Assembly: GCA_038206355.1 (NCBI GenBank)
Contig: JBBRAY010000056.1
Span: 1-23,169, forward strand
Length of the DNA: 23,169 nt
Source: JAPLDB01 sp038206355
GTDB taxonomy: Bacteria > Bacteroidota > Bacteroidia > AKYH767-A > 2013-40CM-41-45
Direction: 5' to 3'
Shown piece by piece: positions 21,027-23,169 of this stretch (within the stretch, counting starts at the first letter, position 1; the number at the start of each line of letters is the position of its first letter). The position numbers were made by a program, and so were the translations under genes. The notes under the pieces are model-generated. The model ran no database searches, was not told where the DNA came from, and worked only from the letters and a program-made list of their open reading frames with translations.

Positions 21027-22988
21027 ATGAAAAAAGTGCTACTCACTGCATTGCTTGGAAGTACCATGTTCCTGGCATTCGGAACAGATCCGCTTCTCCG
21101 CAAATGCGCCAGTAATGATTTATTACTCGAACAATTAGCCAATGATCCCGGGCGAGCTGCTACACTTCAGCAAATAGAAAACCAGACGGCAACATTTATT
21201 CTTGCCCGACAAAAAAACGGTGGTAATTCAACACAGGCAGTAGTTACAATACCTGTTGTGTTTCACGTAGTTTATAATACGAGTGCGCAAAATATTTCAG
21301 ATGCAAAATGTATTGCTCAACTCAACCAGTTAAATCTTGACTACGCCAGATTAAATACAGATGCAGGAAATACTCCGTCTGCATTTGCAGGACTTGCTGC
21401 GAATACACAAGTTCAATTCTGTCTTGCGCAACGTGATCCAAACGGGTTGGCAACAACGGGTATTATTCATAAGTCAACAACATCCAGTTCATTTTCCTCC
21501 AATGACAATGTGAAGCGCGCTGCGAACGGAGGCGACAATGCATGGGATGCTACAAAATACCTGAACATCTGGACCTGCAACCTGAGCGGCGGACTTCTGG
21601 GTTACGCACAGTTTCCGGGTGGTTCAACAACTACAGACGGAGTGGTCGTTTTATATTCATCGGTAGGAAGTATGACTTCACCGGGAACTGCTACGCCATA
21701 TCACCTTGGCCGGACTGCAACTCACGAAGTCGGTCACTGGTTGAATCTTTACCACATCTGGGGAGATGAATCCGCATGCAATGCTGACGATAATGTATCT
21801 GATACTCCGAAACAAAAGGCGGAAAATTATGGATGTCCTTCGTATCCGCAAACGACACAATCAGGTGGTCGCTGTAGTACAGCAGATCCCAGCTCAATGT
21901 ATATGAATTACATGGATTATACTGACGATGGATGTATGAATATGTTCAGCGCAGGACAAGCAGCAAGAATGCAGGCATTGTTTGTTTCAGGTGGTTCTCG
22001 TTATGCAATGGTGTCCTCACTTGGTTGCTCTGCTCCTTCAGGTGGAGGCACATGTAATATTCCTGCATCACTTTCCACAACAGGAATTACAGCTACAACT
22101 GCTACATTAAACTGGGGTGCAGCTACAGGTGCTGTAAGCTATAATGTACAATACAGAATAGTGGGGGCAGGATCATGGACTTCCACTACATCGTCTACAA
22201 CATCAAAATCACTCAGTGGACTCACCGCATCCACCAACTATGAATGGCAAATTCAAACAGTATGCACTTCTTCGTCTTCTGCCTATTCAGGTTCTTCCAC
22301 CTTTACAACATCTACATCAGGGGGCGGCGGTTGCAGTGATGTTTATGAGCCAAATGAATCTAGAACTGCTGCGAAAACTGTATCAACCAATGTACACATT
22401 ACAGGAATGATTGGCACTTCAACTGACAAGGATTATTTCAAGTTCACCACTACTTCTCCGAATACCAATATAAAAATTGATTTGACCAACCTTCCGGGGG
22501 ATTATGACGTGAAGCTCCTGAACTCTTCCGGATCTACCCTAGTAACTTCTCAAAATGGAGGGACGACATCAGAACAGATCAAGAAAAATACATCTTCAGT
22601 GGCAACATATTATGTTTACATTTATGGGTACCAGGGTGCAAACAGTAGTACAGTATGTTATGACCTGTTAATCAGTACAGGGAACACAGCATGGCGTGAA
22701 AATGCTGATGTCATTGGTGAACCCGTGGCTTCAGAAAGCCAGATGGTGGTTTACCCCAATCCAACAAATGGAAATGTAAACATTGGCTTCAACGCTTCAT
22801 CATCCGGATCGGCAACCATTCGCATCACCGACCTGGTGGGGCGGATCATCGTTTCAAAAAATGTTGAAACGATAGAGGGAAACAATAAAGTTAATGTAGA
22901 TATGACACAATTCAACAAAGGGATATATATTGTTGAACTGAATAATGAAACCAATCATAGTGTACAAAGGTTAATGCTGGATAAATAA
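21027..22988 (+). CDS. Secreted M43-type metalloprotease with FN3, PPC and T9SS domains
   Basis: A ~653-aa exported protease, paralogous to the one at 18622-19890. ATG 21027 (MKKVLLTALLGSTMFLAFG) gives a signal peptide and is preferred to the in-frame TTG at 20994. Domains in order: M43 catalytic domain (~60-330) with IPVVFHVVYNT, zinc motif ATHEVGHWLNLYHIWGDE (HExxHxxNxxH at ~233-243) and Met-turn MYMNYMDYTDDGCMNMFSAG; one fibronectin-III domain (~345-430; YNVQYRIVGAGSW); a bacterial pre-peptidase C-terminal (PPC) domain (~440-555; DVYEPNESRTAAKTV, DKDYFKFTT); and a T9SS type A sorting domain (last ~75 residues; VVYPNPTNGNVNIGF, KGIYIVELNNE). The accessory domains suggest binding to a polymer or cell surface. 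A hairpin terminator follows the stop. Confidence 0.92.
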   Translation: MKKVLLTALLGSTMFLAFGTDPLLRKCASNDLLLEQLANDPGRAATLQQIENQTATFILARQKNGGNSTQAVVTIPVVFHVVYNTSAQNISDAKCIAQLNQLNLDYARLNTDAGNTPSAFAGLAANTQVQFCLAQRDPNGLATTGIIHKSTTSSSFSSNDNVKRAANGGDNAWDATKYLNIWTCNLSGGLLGYAQFPGGSTTTDGVVVLYSSVGSMTSPGTATPYHLGRTATHEVGHWLNLYHIWGDESACNADDNVSDTPKQKAENYGCPSYPQTTQSGGRCSTADPSSMYMNYMDYTDDGCMNMFSAGQAARMQALFVSGGSRYAMVSSLGCSAPSGGGTCNIPASLSTTGITATTATLNWGAATGAVSYNVQYRIVGAGSWTSTTSSTTSKSLSGLTASTNYEWQIQTVCTSSSSAYSGSSTFTTSTSGGGGCSDVYEPNESRTAAKTVSTNVHITGMIGTSTDKDYFKFTTTSPNTNIKIDLTNLPGDYDVKLLNSSGSTLVTSQNGGTTSEQIKKNTSSVATYYVYIYGYQGANSSTVCYDLLISTGNTAWRENADVIGEPVASESQMVVYPNPTNGNVNIGFNASSSGSATIRITDLVGRIIVSKNVETIEGNNKVNVDMTQFNKGIYIVELNNETNHSVQRLMLDK

Positions 22989-23008
22989 TATCCATTCCTG
23001 AAAATTGT

Positions 23009-23044
23009 AAACGCCTCGTCGATATGAAAGTTGACGAGGCGTTT
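23009..23044 (+). terminator. Hairpin terminator after the second metalloprotease
   Basis: A perfect 12-bp stem, AAACGCCTCGTC (23009-23020) with GACGAGGCGTTT (23033-23044), around a 12-nt loop, 20 nt after the stop codon. It is followed by a T-rich stretch (catttatata). The GC-rich core and position fit intrinsic termination. Confidence 0.8.
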
Positions 23045-23084
23045 CATTTATATATGATATCCTTACTGTCCGACTAAATTTAAT

Positions 23085-23115
23085 GAGATTCCTCGCTGCG
23101 CTCTGAATGACAGGA
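23085..23115 (+). repeat. GAGATTCCTCGCTGCGCTC intergenic repeat-like segment
   Basis: The string beginning GAGATTCCTCGCTGCGCTC and ending GAATGACAGG resembles, from memory, a very common dispersed element in Bacteroidota intergenic regions. Only one copy is in the window, so the repeat call relies on recollection. Confidence 0.4.
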
Positions 23116-23146
23116 CTTTTGGAGAGTAAAAATCAAGGAGGGGGTT

Positions 23147-23167
23147 GGGGGGGGGGGGGGGGGGGGG
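23147..23167 (+). other. 21-base poly-G run at the contig end
   Basis: Twenty-one consecutive G residues preceded by a G-rich stretch (GGAGGGGGTT). Such a run at the extreme end of a moderately AT-rich sequence most likely reflects a read-end or assembly artefact (for example, no-signal G calls) rather than genomic sequence. Confidence 0.65.
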
Positions 23168-23169
23168 CG

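Noticed and set aside
1..23169. CRISPR arrays, tRNA or rRNA genes, insertion sequences
   Set aside because: I saw no regularly spaced direct repeats, no cloverleaf-like or CCA-ending segments, no rRNA-like conserved blocks and no transposase motifs; absence by eye is not a formal search.

Overview
The window looks like a chromosomal piece of a member of the Bacteroidota, probably Chitinophagales- or Sphingobacteriales-like and perhaps from a metagenome. Four things point there: type IX secretion (T9SS) C-terminal sorting tails on several secreted proteins; -7 boxes of the TAnnTTTG type typical of Bacteroidota promoters; a TonB-dependent receptor with an N-terminal carboxypeptidase-regulatory-like domain; and DUF4294 and AP2-domain genes next to housekeeping genes. 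I see no tRNA, rRNA, CRISPR array, transposase or phage structural module. The right end is a 21-base poly-G run that looks like a contig or read artefact.

Layout. (1) 1-3711 is a cyanophycin locus: the 5' part of cphA (minus strand, cut by the window edge), a YitT-family membrane protein (minus) and, divergent from it, cphB (plus). The two gaps of over 300 bp here hold only degenerate intergenic repeats. (2) 3772-7760 is a minus-strand run: agmatinase-family gene, biotin carboxylase accC, a DUF4294 lipoprotein-like secreted protein, and a DNA-binding protein with an AP2 domain, an apparently inactivated HNH-like region and an AT-hook-like tail. (3) 7842-10997 is a plus-strand run: fdhD, pruA and an FtsB/DivIC-type division protein. 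(4) 11012-15732 is a tight minus-strand operon of four secreted proteins with gaps of 10, 6 and 1 nt; one carries a T9SS sorting tail and two carry tail-fibre-like or repetitive surface-protein features. (5) 15881-18603 holds a small His-rich exported protein and a TonB-dependent receptor resembling zinc receptors of the ZnuD type. (6) 18622-22988 holds two paralogous M43-type secreted metalloproteases flanking an orphan OmpR-family response regulator. The stretch between the regulator and the second protease carries phased TACGT repeats and a hairpin.

How the genes may work together (inference). CphA stores nitrogen as multi-L-arginyl-poly-L-aspartate and CphB releases beta-Asp-Arg. The nearby agmatinase and proline/arginine-route P5C dehydrogenase could feed the released arginine into polyamine and glutamate metabolism, although the isoaspartyl dipeptidase and arginine decarboxylase are not in the window. 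The right half is devoted to the cell surface: metal uptake, adhesin-like proteins and exported proteases. The least conventional items are the HNH-derived AP2 protein, the four-gene surface operon, the His-rich protein/receptor pair and the regulator set between the paralogous proteases.
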